Positions 1 through 6,538 of a stretch of DNA of 8,172 nucleotides are shown one piece after another (position 1 is the first letter of the stretch; each line of letters starts with the position of its first letter). The stretch spans positions 1 through 8,172 of the forward strand of contig DTWD01000120.1 in the NCBI GenBank assembly GCA_012963185.1, read 5' to 3'. Under the pieces are notes generated by a model. It was not told where the DNA came from and did not search any database. It saw only the letters and a list, made by a program, of their open reading frames with translations. The position numbers and the translations under genes are program-made. The DNA is from Acidobacteriota bacterium (lineage in GTDB: Bacteria; Acidobacteriota; Vicinamibacteria; Vicinamibacterales; UBA8438).

Positions 1-3000
1 CACCAGAGCCGATACCAACGGCCGGCGACACGCGATCCTTTCTACTTGAAACTTCTCGCGGTGAGCCTCTGCTCTCCGTAACAACCACTGAGGCTAATTT
101 AGCGCTCGGAAGAACTTTTTGGCGCCAAACGGTAAACCGGATAGCACTAGCTTTGTTCGCTAGCATCCTCATCATATTTACCGCACCGACGGTCCTCCGT
201 CATCCGACGAGACTCGGAGTACAGCTTCGCGGCGGCACCTCTCTACATTCGGTCATTGGCTTAATAGCCGCTATCGGACTGCTCTGGCTGTCTAGTTCAC
301 CTACTACAGCGACTACCGGTCTATTAAGTTCCAATGACTTCAGTTCAAATCTTTTTCCGTATCTCCTACGCACACCAGGAGACATCCTTTTACTCAGCCT
401 GATGATGATGATCATTGGGTCAGTACTTGGAAGACTCTCTGGCTCAACGCAGCGATTTTGGCGACACAATCAAACTCGGCAGCGCCGCAGCGTCGCCGTC
501 GCCGCACATATCAGTGCCGGTGTTGCAGCAGTTTTTGTAATTTTTATCTACGAGCAATTACTCAACGATATCGTCGGAAACTCGCAGCTGGACCTTGCCT
601 ATCCCTCGCTCAATCCATGGGATACATCACGCATAAGTCTCCTTGTTGGATTGCTCCTTCTGGCAGCGGCGTCCCAATGGATCGCAGCTTCGACTTTAGC
701 CTTGACGGCCAGTCGTGGGCACATTGGTCGCCGAGCGCAGTTGTCGATGGTCGCGTGTTGGATGATTCCGGTGTTCGCCCACCTTCTCTATCTTAAATTC
801 GACAACTTCTCCCTCATAGTGATGTCCCTTGGCCCGATAATTCTCGCTCTGACCCAACCCTTCATCAGAAGGCATTACCGAACGACCTCTCAATCAGCAC
901 GTTTTGTCATTCTCTTCGGATTACTTGTCATACCCGCAGTAATTGCCTATCCACGCATGGTACAGATTGGCGCAGATGCCAAAAGTCGATTTGTCGAGGA
1001 TAGGTTTTCTCCATCGACCGCCGCGCATCCACAGAGGCTTCTCGAGAGCCTCTCTGTCACACAAGACGAAATTGACGGTGTCATAGGCCTACTACCTTGG
1101 CCTAACAACACAGCTTCAACTGCGGCCGATACTCCCGACCCGAATCTTGCCTTCCGCCTGTGGCAGCGAACCGAACTGGCACGGCTTCGACTGACTTCAG
1201 CGATTGAGCTCTACGGACCTGAGCATGAATTGATCAGTCGCTTCGCTCTAAATCTTCCAGAGGACACAACACTGACGCAGTCGTTTAATCAAATTAACTG
1301 CGAATGGGAAGTCTATGGCGAAGTCTCTCCATTCGGGTCACAGGAACGCCGATTACTTCATGCTCAACGTGGAATTTGCCTTAACGACGGACAGCGCGGT
1401 CAATCTGGAACCATCGTAGTCCACGTCGCGCTCGACTACTCGTCGCTCCCCTTCGGCACCACACCAATTCCGTATTACGGCGCATTCCAACCGGACCGGG
1501 CGTTTGCAGCGCCAGGCTGGATCGGCGCGAATGTCCAAGTTGCGGTCTACGGGTGGGGGCTAACCCCTCTCTTCACTACTGGTCCTGATGTTTGGTCAAT
1601 AGAGGAAACGCTCTTCGAGAAAATATATAGAACGCGAACACCCTTCTGGACCCAATTGACAGCGAATGGTGTTCACTCAAACGTCTATTTTTCAAACAAC
1701 CGCTATGGGATCTATGCGCTGGGGTTTCCGATCCTCACTTTTTACGATCATCTCGTAAGACTCGCTGAAATAGTCGCGCTTCTCGGAATCGCGTATTTGC
1801 TCTGGATTCTCGTATTAACCGCGACCGGACGATTGGTGTTTGGTGGCAGCCTATTGGGTCATAACCTACTCCACGAATTTAGAACCAGTTTTTACAGAAG
1901 GCTATTTTTAGCATTCGCTATCAGTGCGGTTATTCCAATTCTAGTTCTGGCGATCGTGGTCCGAAACTATTCGATTAACCAATTACAACGTGACGCAGAA
2001 ACTTTTGCAGCGCGTACAGTTGTCATCGCACAACGGGTCGTTGCTGAACTACGCGAGACTGCAGACTCCGATCCTCCGGAAATCACTGACGACCTATTGG
2101 TTTTCGTAGGCCAAGTAATTGACCAAGATGTCAATATCTTTGAGGGATCTCGCCTACTCGCCACCAGCGAACGTGACCTCTTCGCTTCTGGACTATTGCC
2201 GACACGAACGCCAGAGGAAGTGTATGAATCGATCGCGTTATCTCAATTACCCAGTTTCGTAACAACCGGGTCCGTTGGGCGCGGGGAATACCTCGTGGCC
2301 GCTGCACCCTTATTTCCTGGAGCGCGCGACCTTATCTTGACCGTACCAATGGCCTCTCGACAGTATGAAATCGACCAGCAAATCGATGAATTAGATCGGG
2401 GGCTCTTACTCGCAGTGATGCTATTAATTCTGCTCGGAGCAACGAGCAGTTACTACATCGCAGAACGAATTGCCGACCCGGTACAGCAACTGACCACCGC
2501 TACGAAACGGATCGCTCAAGGAACATACGACGAACCGATCGTGACTCGAACCACTGACGAATTCGAGCAACTTATCTACGCATTTAATCAGATGGCGAAC
2601 GAACTCGTTCGTCAACGCAGCGAACTCGCGCACACCAATCGCCTCAAAGCGTGGGCGGAAATGGCCCGACAGGTGGCCCATGAGATAAAGAACCCTCTGA
2701 CACCAGTTCAACTTTCGGCTGAACATCTCCTACGCGTTCATAAAGATCGAGGAAGCCCCCTTGGCTCGGTACTCGACGACTGTGTAACGTCGATCCTGAA
2801 ACAGGTCAGAATCCTGCGCCAGATATCCTCGGACTTTTCAAGTTACGGTACTTCGCCGGACATTCATAAACGTCCAACAACCCTCGATGAACTTGTTTTA
2901 TCCGTCATCGAACCCTACCGTCACGGACTTTCGGGTCGGATTAAGATACGAACCGATCTCCTGACCTCATCACTCCAGTTATTCATTGATCCCGTACTCG

Positions 3001-3308
3001 TCGGAAGAGCATTCACAAACATCATCGAAAATGCCTTGCAGGCCATGCCGAACACAGGATCGCTCATAATCGAGGCTCGACAAAAGAAGAACCTGATCCA
3101 AATTACTATTCACGATACCGGCGTCGGGTTCGACGCAGACACGCGACGTCGAATCTTTGAGCCCTACTTTTCAACCAAAGTAAGAGGTACTGGCCTCGGC
3201 ATGGCGATCGCGAAGCGCAACATCGAATTAAATGGGGGCTCTATTGCGGTTGAGAGTATCCCTAGCGTTGGAACCACGGTTATCGTTTCGTTTCCTTCCA
3301 AACCATAG
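1..3308 (+). CDS. Large NtrY-type membrane sensor histidine kinase, 5'-partial
   Basis: Two-component sensor kinase, predicted inner-membrane, that autophosphorylates a histidine and passes the phosphate to a response regulator. The frame is open to the left edge (first full codon at base 3), so the true start lies upstream; the TTG at 153 is internal. Numbering residues from base 3: hydrophobic segments near 46-65, 81-99, 123-142, 168-186, 211-235, 247-265, 269-284 and 300-316; a hydrophilic, probably extracytoplasmic domain about 320-583 with Cys433 and Cys459; helices near 587-608 and 633-653; a second sensor domain about 654-795; a helix about 799-819; HAMP 820-872; HisKA with VAHEIKNPLTP (His893, bases 2679-2681); HATPase_c with the N box NIIENALQ (1006-1013), DTG at 1038, FEPYF at 1052 and GTGLG at 1062. 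The NtrY resemblance is confined to the HAMP-to-ATPase part. The ligand is unknown and no response regulator is in the window. It ends in TAG, 13 bp from the convergent pssA. Confidence 0.92.
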   Translation, partial: PEPIPTAGDTRSFLLETSRGEPLLSVTTTEANLALGRTFWRQTVNRIALALFASILIIFTAPTVLRHPTRLGVQLRGGTSLHSVIGLIAAIGLLWLSSSPTTATTGLLSSNDFSSNLFPYLLRTPGDILLLSLMMMIIGSVLGRLSGSTQRFWRHNQTRQRRSVAVAAHISAGVAAVFVIFIYEQLLNDIVGNSQLDLAYPSLNPWDTSRISLLVGLLLLAAASQWIAASTLALTASRGHIGRRAQLSMVACWMIPVFAHLLYLKFDNFSLIVMSLGPIILALTQPFIRRHYRTTSQSARFVILFGLLVIPAVIAYPRMVQIGADAKSRFVEDRFSPSTAAHPQRLLESLSVTQDEIDGVIGLLPWPNNTASTAADTPDPNLAFRLWQRTELARLRLTSAIELYGPEHELISRFALNLPEDTTLTQSFNQINCEWEVYGEVSPFGSQERRLLHAQRGICLNDGQRGQSGTIVVHVALDYSSLPFGTTPIPYYGAFQPDRAFAAPGWIGANVQVAVYGWGLTPLFTTGPDVWSIEETLFEKIYRTRTPFWTQLTANGVHSNVYFSNNRYGIYALGFPILTFYDHLVRLAEIVALLGIAYLLWILVLTATGRLVFGGSLLGHNLLHEFRTSFYRRLFLAFAISAVIPILVLAIVVRNYSINQLQRDAETFAARTVVIAQRVVAELRETADSDPPEITDDLLVFVGQVIDQDVNIFEGSRLLATSERDLFASGLLPTRTPEEVYESIALSQLPSFVTTGSVGRGEYLVAAAPLFPGARDLILTVPMASRQYEIDQQIDELDRGLLLAVMLLILLGATSSYYIAERIADPVQQLTTATKRIAQGTYDEPIVTRTTDEFEQLIYAFNQMANELVRQRSELAHTNRLKAWAEMARQVAHEIKNPLTPVQLSAEHLLRVHKDRGSPLGSVLDDCVTSILKQVRILRQISSDFSSYGTSPDIHKRPTTLDELVLSVIEPYRHGLSGRIKIRTDLLTSSLQLFIDPVLVGRAFTNIIENALQAMPNTGSLIIEARQKKNLIQITIHDTGVGFDADTRRRIFEPYFSTKVRGTGLGMAIAKRNIELNGGSIAVESIPSVGTTVIVSFPSKP

Positions 3309-3321
3309 GACTGGAATCAGG

Positions 3322-4122
3322 TTATGAAACGGTGCTCTTCGCGTTTGCTGTTTCCTCTATTTCACTCTGAACTGGCGCTGTACGTCCACGACTAACTACA
3401 TAACCGACTAGTCCTGTCATTAGGTACGAATAAGCTAGTACGACTAAAACAACTTGGGGTTCTGCGGCAATGGCAGCAATCAATCCAGCAATCACGAGTG
3501 GTGTCATATACGAACGCTGGCGTCCCGGTATAAGCAGATCCAAACTTTTGAATCGAATTCGACTAACCATAAGAATCGCCGGAAACAACATCACAGCTAA
3601 TGCACCAACAATAGTGAACGGCTCTCCAAAACCACCAGGCATTGCAAATACAGTTGCAGCTGGCACGCCCGCCGCGGCGGGGCTCGGCATACCAACAAAA
3701 TATCGTTTATCACTGACCTTCGTCTGCACATTAAACCGCGCCAACCGGACTGCGGCCGCCGTCAGCCATAGAAACGCGACCGCCCATCCTAATTGACCGA
3801 GCGGTTCCAATCCCCACGCAAACACCAAGGTCGCTGGTGCAACACCGAACGAAATGATGTCTGCAAGTGAATCAAACTCAACACCAAAATCACTCGTCGA
3901 ACCCGTCGCGCGTGCAACCCGTCCGTCCAGAAGGTCTAATACCGTTGCGATGCCTATAAATGGCGCTGCGGTAACAAAGTCACCGCGCATTGAATAGACG
4001 ATGCAGGCCCATCCGCAAAACATATTCGCAACGGTAAACATACTTGGCAAAAGTAGTACGCCGCGGCGCGACGAACGCCGCCGTGGTTCTTTTCCACGAA
4101 ACATCGCCAAGACTTTACTCAT
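3322..4122 (-). CDS. pssA: CDP-diacylglycerol--serine O-phosphatidyltransferase
   Basis: Integral membrane enzyme that joins L-serine to CDP-diacylglycerol, giving phosphatidylserine and CMP, the precursor used by the neighbouring Psd. The 266-residue protein has the complete CDP-alcohol phosphotransferase signature: Asp66-Gly67, Ala70-Arg71, Gly80, Asp84 and Asp88, matching DGx2ARx8Gx3Dx3D. The downstream FVGMPSPAAAG stretch (142-152) is typical of the membrane-bound PssA (Bacillus-like) rather than the soluble E. coli type. Hydrophobic segments fill residues about 22-65 and 90-240; the N-terminus is strongly basic (RRRSSRR) and the C-terminal 20 residues are polar. The ATG at 4120-4122 overlaps the psd stop as ATGA, and no strong ribosome binding site precedes it, so translation is probably coupled to psd. 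It ends with TAA. Phosphatidylglycerophosphate synthase shares the signature, but the serine-type motif and the psd partner argue for PssA. Confidence 0.95.
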   Translation of the reverse strand: MSKVLAMFRGKEPRRRSSRRGVLLLPSMFTVANMFCGWACIVYSMRGDFVTAAPFIGIATVLDLLDGRVARATGSTSDFGVEFDSLADIISFGVAPATLVFAWGLEPLGQLGWAVAFLWLTAAAVRLARFNVQTKVSDKRYFVGMPSPAAAGVPAATVFAMPGGFGEPFTIVGALAVMLFPAILMVSRIRFKSLDLLIPGRQRSYMTPLVIAGLIAAIAAEPQVVLVVLAYSYLMTGLVGYVVSRGRTAPVQSEIEETANAKSTVS

Positions 4123-4754
4123 GACAAACTCACTAGTCTCCCAATTATCGTCTCACTCGCGCGCACCGCGTCCCCGACCTTTACTTCGATAGTCGCCGTA
4201 GGTGGCAAAAAGACATCCATCCGAGAACCAAACTTCATAATACCGAATCGCTGGCCCCGCGCAACAGCCATACCAGGTTCAACTCGGCAAACAACCCTCC
4301 TAGCCAATGCGCCAACCACTTGGCGAAATATTATGACTTGGCCTTCGCTCTCCAAATGAATTTCCGATCTTTCATTTTCCAGGGCCGAGCGATCATTAAA
4401 TGCGGCCAGAAATCGACCGGGCGTATATCTAACAGCGACAACCTTGCCACCAATCGGCGTTCTGTTGATATGCACATCGAGCGGAGACAGAAAGATACTT
4501 ACCTGCAACCAATTCCCGGACGGCGCAACCGAAGGTTGCGGCTCTCCTGCATGCAATACGCGACCGTCAGCGGGCGACAGAACAGCATTCGAATCCAAGC
4601 CGGCCGGCACAGTCCTATCAGGATCTCGAAAGAATAGTCCAAGCGCGACTGCGAGCAGTCCAAAAACAACCACAGCTAGCCAGATTCCGAATCCACCAAA
4701 AATAGCCGCGACGGCCAATGGGAAAATAACAAATGGTAGTCCGTCGCGGTCCAT
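4119..4754 (-). CDS. psd: Phosphatidylserine decarboxylase, short (PSD-A-like) form
   Basis: Pyruvoyl-dependent enzyme converting phosphatidylserine to phosphatidylethanolamine at the inner membrane. At 211 residues it is the short form, not the roughly 300-residue E. coli type. Residues about 8-41 are hydrophobic and should anchor it, probably as a hairpin. Family landmarks are SPADG (Asp63), DVHINRTP (His95) and, near the C-terminus, FGSRMDVFLP, where self-cleavage between Gly176 and Ser177 would turn Ser177 into the pyruvoyl group and separate the alpha and beta chains. Asp, His and Ser form the known autoprocessing triad. The ATG at 4752-4754 has a moderate ribosome site, GGAAAG, seven bases upstream. 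Its stop overlaps the pssA start (ATGA), so the two steps of phosphatidylethanolamine synthesis form one transcription unit, with the second enzyme encoded first. Nothing appears to be missing. Confidence 0.95.
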   Translation of the reverse strand: MDRDGLPFVIFPLAVAAIFGGFGIWLAVVVFGLLAVALGLFFRDPDRTVPAGLDSNAVLSPADGRVLHAGEPQPSVAPSGNWLQVSIFLSPLDVHINRTPIGGKVVAVRYTPGRFLAAFNDRSALENERSEIHLESEGQVIIFRQVVGALARRVVCRVEPGMAVARGQRFGIMKFGSRMDVFLPPTATIEVKVGDAVRASETIIGRLVSLS

Positions 4755-4761
4755 GCGTATT

Positions 4762-4767
4762 CTTTCC
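4762..4767 (-). promoter_or_regulatory. Ribosome binding site of psd
   Basis: On the minus strand this reads GGAAAG, seven bases before the psd ATG. It is a partial match to the anti-Shine-Dalgarno sequence and supports the chosen start, whose product begins in the usual short-Psd way just before the membrane segment. Confidence 0.5.
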
Positions 4768-4786
4768 AGAATTCTCTTTTAAGTTA

Positions 4787-4807
4787 AAACCTTAATTGTT
4801 GAGGTTT
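4787..4807. repeat. Short inverted repeat in the psd leader
   Basis: The arms AAACCT (4787-4792) and AGGTTT (4802-4807) are perfect inverted repeats around a nine-base AT-rich spacer, inside the 122-bp non-coding gap between the DUF465 gene and psd. A four-base-pair CGAG/CTCG hairpin lies just beside it at 4808-4820. On the minus strand the element sits about 35 bases before the psd start, so it could be an operator or a weak hairpin at the end of the DUF465 transcript. The stem is short and AT-rich, so chance is also possible. I see no convincing -35/-10 pair in the rest of the gap. Confidence 0.3.
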
Positions 4808-4876
4808 CGAGTTTATCTCGGGTTTCGGTAGCATGCCCGCCAACGCACGGTAACTAAGAACGGTCGGAGCCTATCG

Positions 4877-5131
4877 CTAGCTCTCAGTGGTCGTAGAATT
4901 TGAGATCAATCTTGGCGTGAGATGCCTGCGAAGAATCCCTTCCATTTGATCCTTCACCTGCAGTTTCATTTTCTTAATTCTGGCTTTTTCAAATTCATCA
5001 TCGCCAGTAGGATACGGCTGACCGGTCAGTTCGCGAAGTCTAGTTTCATAATTTTGATGTTCTACTGCAAGACGCCGATACTCCTCGTCCTGCTGCAACA
5101 ATACTTCACGTACCGTTTGGTCATTCCTCAT
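4877..5131 (-). CDS. DUF465/YdcH-family small protein
   Basis: An 84-residue, charged, mostly helical protein with no signal peptide or membrane segment. It fits the DUF465 (YdcH) family: an N-terminal helix with EYRRLAVEHQNYETRLREL (about 17-35), a short break at GQPYPTGDDE, then a second helix with FEKARIKKMKLQVKDQMEGI (about 47-66). The 'LKxxKLxLKDxMexIL' style second helix is the family hallmark, and the two helices probably form an antiparallel coiled-coil hairpin. The molecular role of the family is not established. The tail after residue 70 is polar and rich in Ser/Thr. The gene has its own strong Shine-Dalgarno site and follows a candidate terminator, so it may be transcribed separately from tsaB-rimI; I see no clear promoter in the 69-bp gap upstream. 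It ends in TAG. Confidence 0.8.
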   Translation of the reverse strand: MRNDQTVREVLLQQDEEYRRLAVEHQNYETRLRELTGQPYPTGDDEFEKARIKKMKLQVKDQMEGILRRHLTPRLISNSTTTES

Positions 5132-5135
5132 TCTG

Positions 5136-5141
5136 CCTCCT
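5136..5141 (-). promoter_or_regulatory. Strong Shine-Dalgarno site of the DUF465 gene
   Basis: On the minus strand this is a perfect AGGAGG, four bases before the ATG at 5129-5131. It is the best ribosome binding site in the window and fixes the start of the small protein. It suggests efficient translation, unlike the neighbouring tsaB and mutS starts. Confidence 0.8.
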
Positions 5142-5163
5142 AGCTATCAATTCCCCTGGATAG

Positions 5164-5192
5164 AAAAATGGCATGACGCACGTTCGTAATGC
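5164..5192 (-). terminator. Candidate intrinsic terminator after tsaB-rimI
   Basis: On the minus strand, 8 bases after the rimI stop, GCAT and ATGC (outer arms) and ACG and CGT (inner arms) form a stem of seven pairs with one mismatch around a six-base loop (bases 5171-5192). After two more bases comes a run of five T (5164-5168). The position just past the last gene of the operon, and the T-run on the expected side, favour a rho-independent terminator. The stem is only moderately stable, so read-through into the DUF465 gene is possible. Confidence 0.5.
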
Positions 5193-5200
5193 GGGTGAAA

Positions 5201-5677
5201 CTACCACACTGGCTTTGGCGATTCAAGACTGCTGGTAAGCATTACTGCATCCTCGATGGGACAACTGTAATAAGCATCTCTTTGTCCCGCCTCCTTAAAT
5301 GCTAGCCGCCGATACAACGACCTGGCCGCCGTATTCGATCTCCGCACCTCCAATACAATATTCGCGGCGCCCAGCTCGCACCCCAATTCCACCACTCTAT
5401 TCAATAACGCGAGGCCGATGCCTCGTCCTCGATATTTCAAACTCACAGCAACACCGTTAATTTAAAGCTCGTCGACAACGTTCCAAATTGAGCAATACCC
5501 AACGACCACGCCGCTTCTAGTAAGAGCAGCCAATAAATACGACTTCTCAGGTTGGCCCAGTTCCTCCAAAAACATCCCCCGTGTCCATGGGTGCGTGAAG
5601 GACTGGTTATTTATGTCCACTAAGAAATCAAGACTCTCTTCATCGACAATCCGAACGACATCCCAGCAATTACTCAT
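5201..5677 (-). pseudogene. rimI: rimI-like N-terminal acetyltransferase interrupted by an in-frame TAA
   Basis: GNAT-fold acetyltransferase of the RimI family, which in E. coli acetylates the N-terminal alanine of ribosomal protein bS18. The first 71 codons (start 5675-5677) carry the N-terminal half, with TRGMFLEEL and a strand ending VVDEL. The codon at 5462-5464 is then TAA. The same frame continues at once with INGVAV, then the acetyl-CoA loop YRGRGIG (RxxGxG), LEVRRSNTAARSLYRRLAF and the DAYYS segment with the conserved tyrosines, ending in TAG at 5201. Without the stop it would be a normal 158-residue RimI. Other family members have one residue, often His, at exactly this place (DELHINN-type). 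Its start overlaps the tsaB stop (TAATG); an AAAGGA lies very close to the ATG. A restart at GTG 5444-5446 would lack half the fold. It may be a real nonsense mutation or a sequencing/assembly error. Confidence 0.85.
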
Positions 5678-6480
5678 TATCCTTTCGGAGCCAATTTTTG
5701 TGAGTTCTTTTCGCGTTCTCTGGCCAACACTGCGTCTGGTCGTCTTACATAGAGCGGTTGGAGTTCCTCCGGGCCGACGGCCGTGTATTGTTTAATCGCC
5801 ACCAAACGCGCCATTACCGGAGCCAACGCTGATTCTCCACAGGCTATATAAACGTCCGCCGATACATTGGTCAACCGTGCCAGCAGCAGATCTTTGTCAC
5901 GAGCTGCAGCACTACCTGTCACCTCCAGCGTTAGTCGTGTATGAAGATTGTTTAACACTCCCCTCAATGAATCCAAAACCTCCGTCGGCGAACCGACTCG
6001 TGGACCATCAATACATAGGGGGCGCGTCACCCCTGAGGCTGTACGCTCAACTGTATAGAGACCAGCGAATACATGTCCGCGTTGACCGTCCATCCAGACG
6101 AGTATGCGCATCCTCCGGACCAAGTCACTATCTGAAGATCTCAGTAATACCGTTGGAAACTTTTCGATCATCCGGGCCGCCGCGACCGCATCAAGCGTAG
6201 GCACTGGGACAACCTTCCGATTCTGGGCGACGGCGAGTGCCTGCACTGTGGCGATACCGACACGCAGGCTTGTGAATGAACCCGGGCCAATTCCGACTCC
6301 AAACACCTCAACATCAGCTAGATTGCGCTTGCCAAGTTCTAAAAGTCTCGCGATGTCATTCGGTAGACGTTCTCCGTGTGTTAAAGACGGGTCCCCAATT
6401 AAGTCAACGGTCTCCTCAGAAGAACACCAAATGGCAAGGCTACCCGACTTCGTGCTCGTATCAATTGTCAGAATGCACAT
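5677..6480 (-). CDS. tsaB: tRNA threonylcarbamoyladenosine biosynthesis protein TsaB
   Basis: Non-catalytic partner of TsaD in bacterial synthesis of t6A at position 37 of ANN-decoding tRNAs; TsaB dimerises with TsaD and works with TsaE and TsaC. ASKHA-fold landmarks are present: ILTIDTSTKSGSLA (3-16), THGERLPNDI (34-43, the family's HSE/HxERL region), GIGPGSFTSLRVGIATVQALA (63-83, the most diagnostic stretch), PTLDAVAA (94-101), VWMDGQRGHVFAGLY (128-142) and the C-terminal QPLYVRRPDA (241-250). At 267 residues it is somewhat longer than the usual 220-240, with extra sequence about 105-125 and a polar tail. The start at 6478-6480 is preceded by an in-frame TAG; AAAGGAA lies 11 bases upstream, rather far. 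rimI follows with a one-base overlap (TAATG), the common tsaB-rimI order, and mutS is divergent. Confidence 0.95.
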   Translation of the reverse strand: MCILTIDTSTKSGSLAIWCSSEETVDLIGDPSLTHGERLPNDIARLLELGKRNLADVEVFGVGIGPGSFTSLRVGIATVQALAVAQNRKVVPVPTLDAVAAARMIEKFPTVLLRSSDSDLVRRMRILVWMDGQRGHVFAGLYTVERTASGVTRPLCIDGPRVGSPTEVLDSLRGVLNNLHTRLTLEVTGSAAARDKDLLLARLTNVSADVYIACGESALAPVMARLVAIKQYTAVGPEELQPLYVRRPDAVLAREREKNSQKLAPKG

Positions 6481-6538
6481 ACGGCTCTATGTTCCTTTGA
6501 TGGGCCTCATTCATTGATGCGATGCTACCATCCCTTAG
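6481..6538. promoter_or_regulatory. Divergent tsaB / mutS intergenic region
   Basis: These 58 bases must hold, or overlap, the start signals of two divergent genes. For mutS, TTGATG (6498-6503) and GATGCT (6521-6526) are 17 bases apart, with a TG one base before the second hexamer (extended -10 type); the -10 match is poor, so the call is weak. If used, transcription would start only a few bases before the mutS ATG. For tsaB, AAAGGAA (minus strand, 6492-6498) is a possible ribosome site, and TAGCAT (minus strand, 6522-6527) resembles a -10 but has no good -35. Confidence 0.35.

Noticed and set aside
153..155. TTG as the start codon of the kinase gene
   Set aside because: The same frame is open from base 3 and encodes plausible protein running into the first membrane helix (…VNRIALALFAS); the TTG is in the middle of that helix.
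458..796. Plus-strand open frame of 112 codons inside the kinase gene
   Set aside because: It is an out-of-frame shadow of the kinase coding sequence with arginine-rich, unfamiliar sequence and no ribosome site.
2424..2726. Minus-strand open frame of 100 codons
   Set aside because: Antisense to the HAMP and HisKA part of the kinase; the sense strand encodes well-conserved motifs, so this is a shadow.
3470..3796. Plus-strand open frame of 108 codons over pssA
   Set aside because: Complement of conserved pssA coding sequence; no recognisable protein features.
4320..4782. Two overlapping plus-strand open frames over psd
   Set aside because: Both are antisense to psd, whose motifs are intact; neither resembles a known family.
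4922..5143. Plus-strand open frame of 73 codons over the DUF465 gene
   Set aside because: Antisense to a gene with a perfect AGGAGG site and a family-typical product; the hydrophobic look is the reverse complement of the charged helices.
5453..5470. Programmed frameshift at CTT TAA in rimI, resembling the prfB CTT TGA site
   Set aside because: The downstream coding continues in the same frame, and both shifted frames reach a stop within a few codons.
5877..6517. Plus-strand open frames over tsaB
   Set aside because: Antisense to the unambiguous TsaB motifs; no sign of independent coding.
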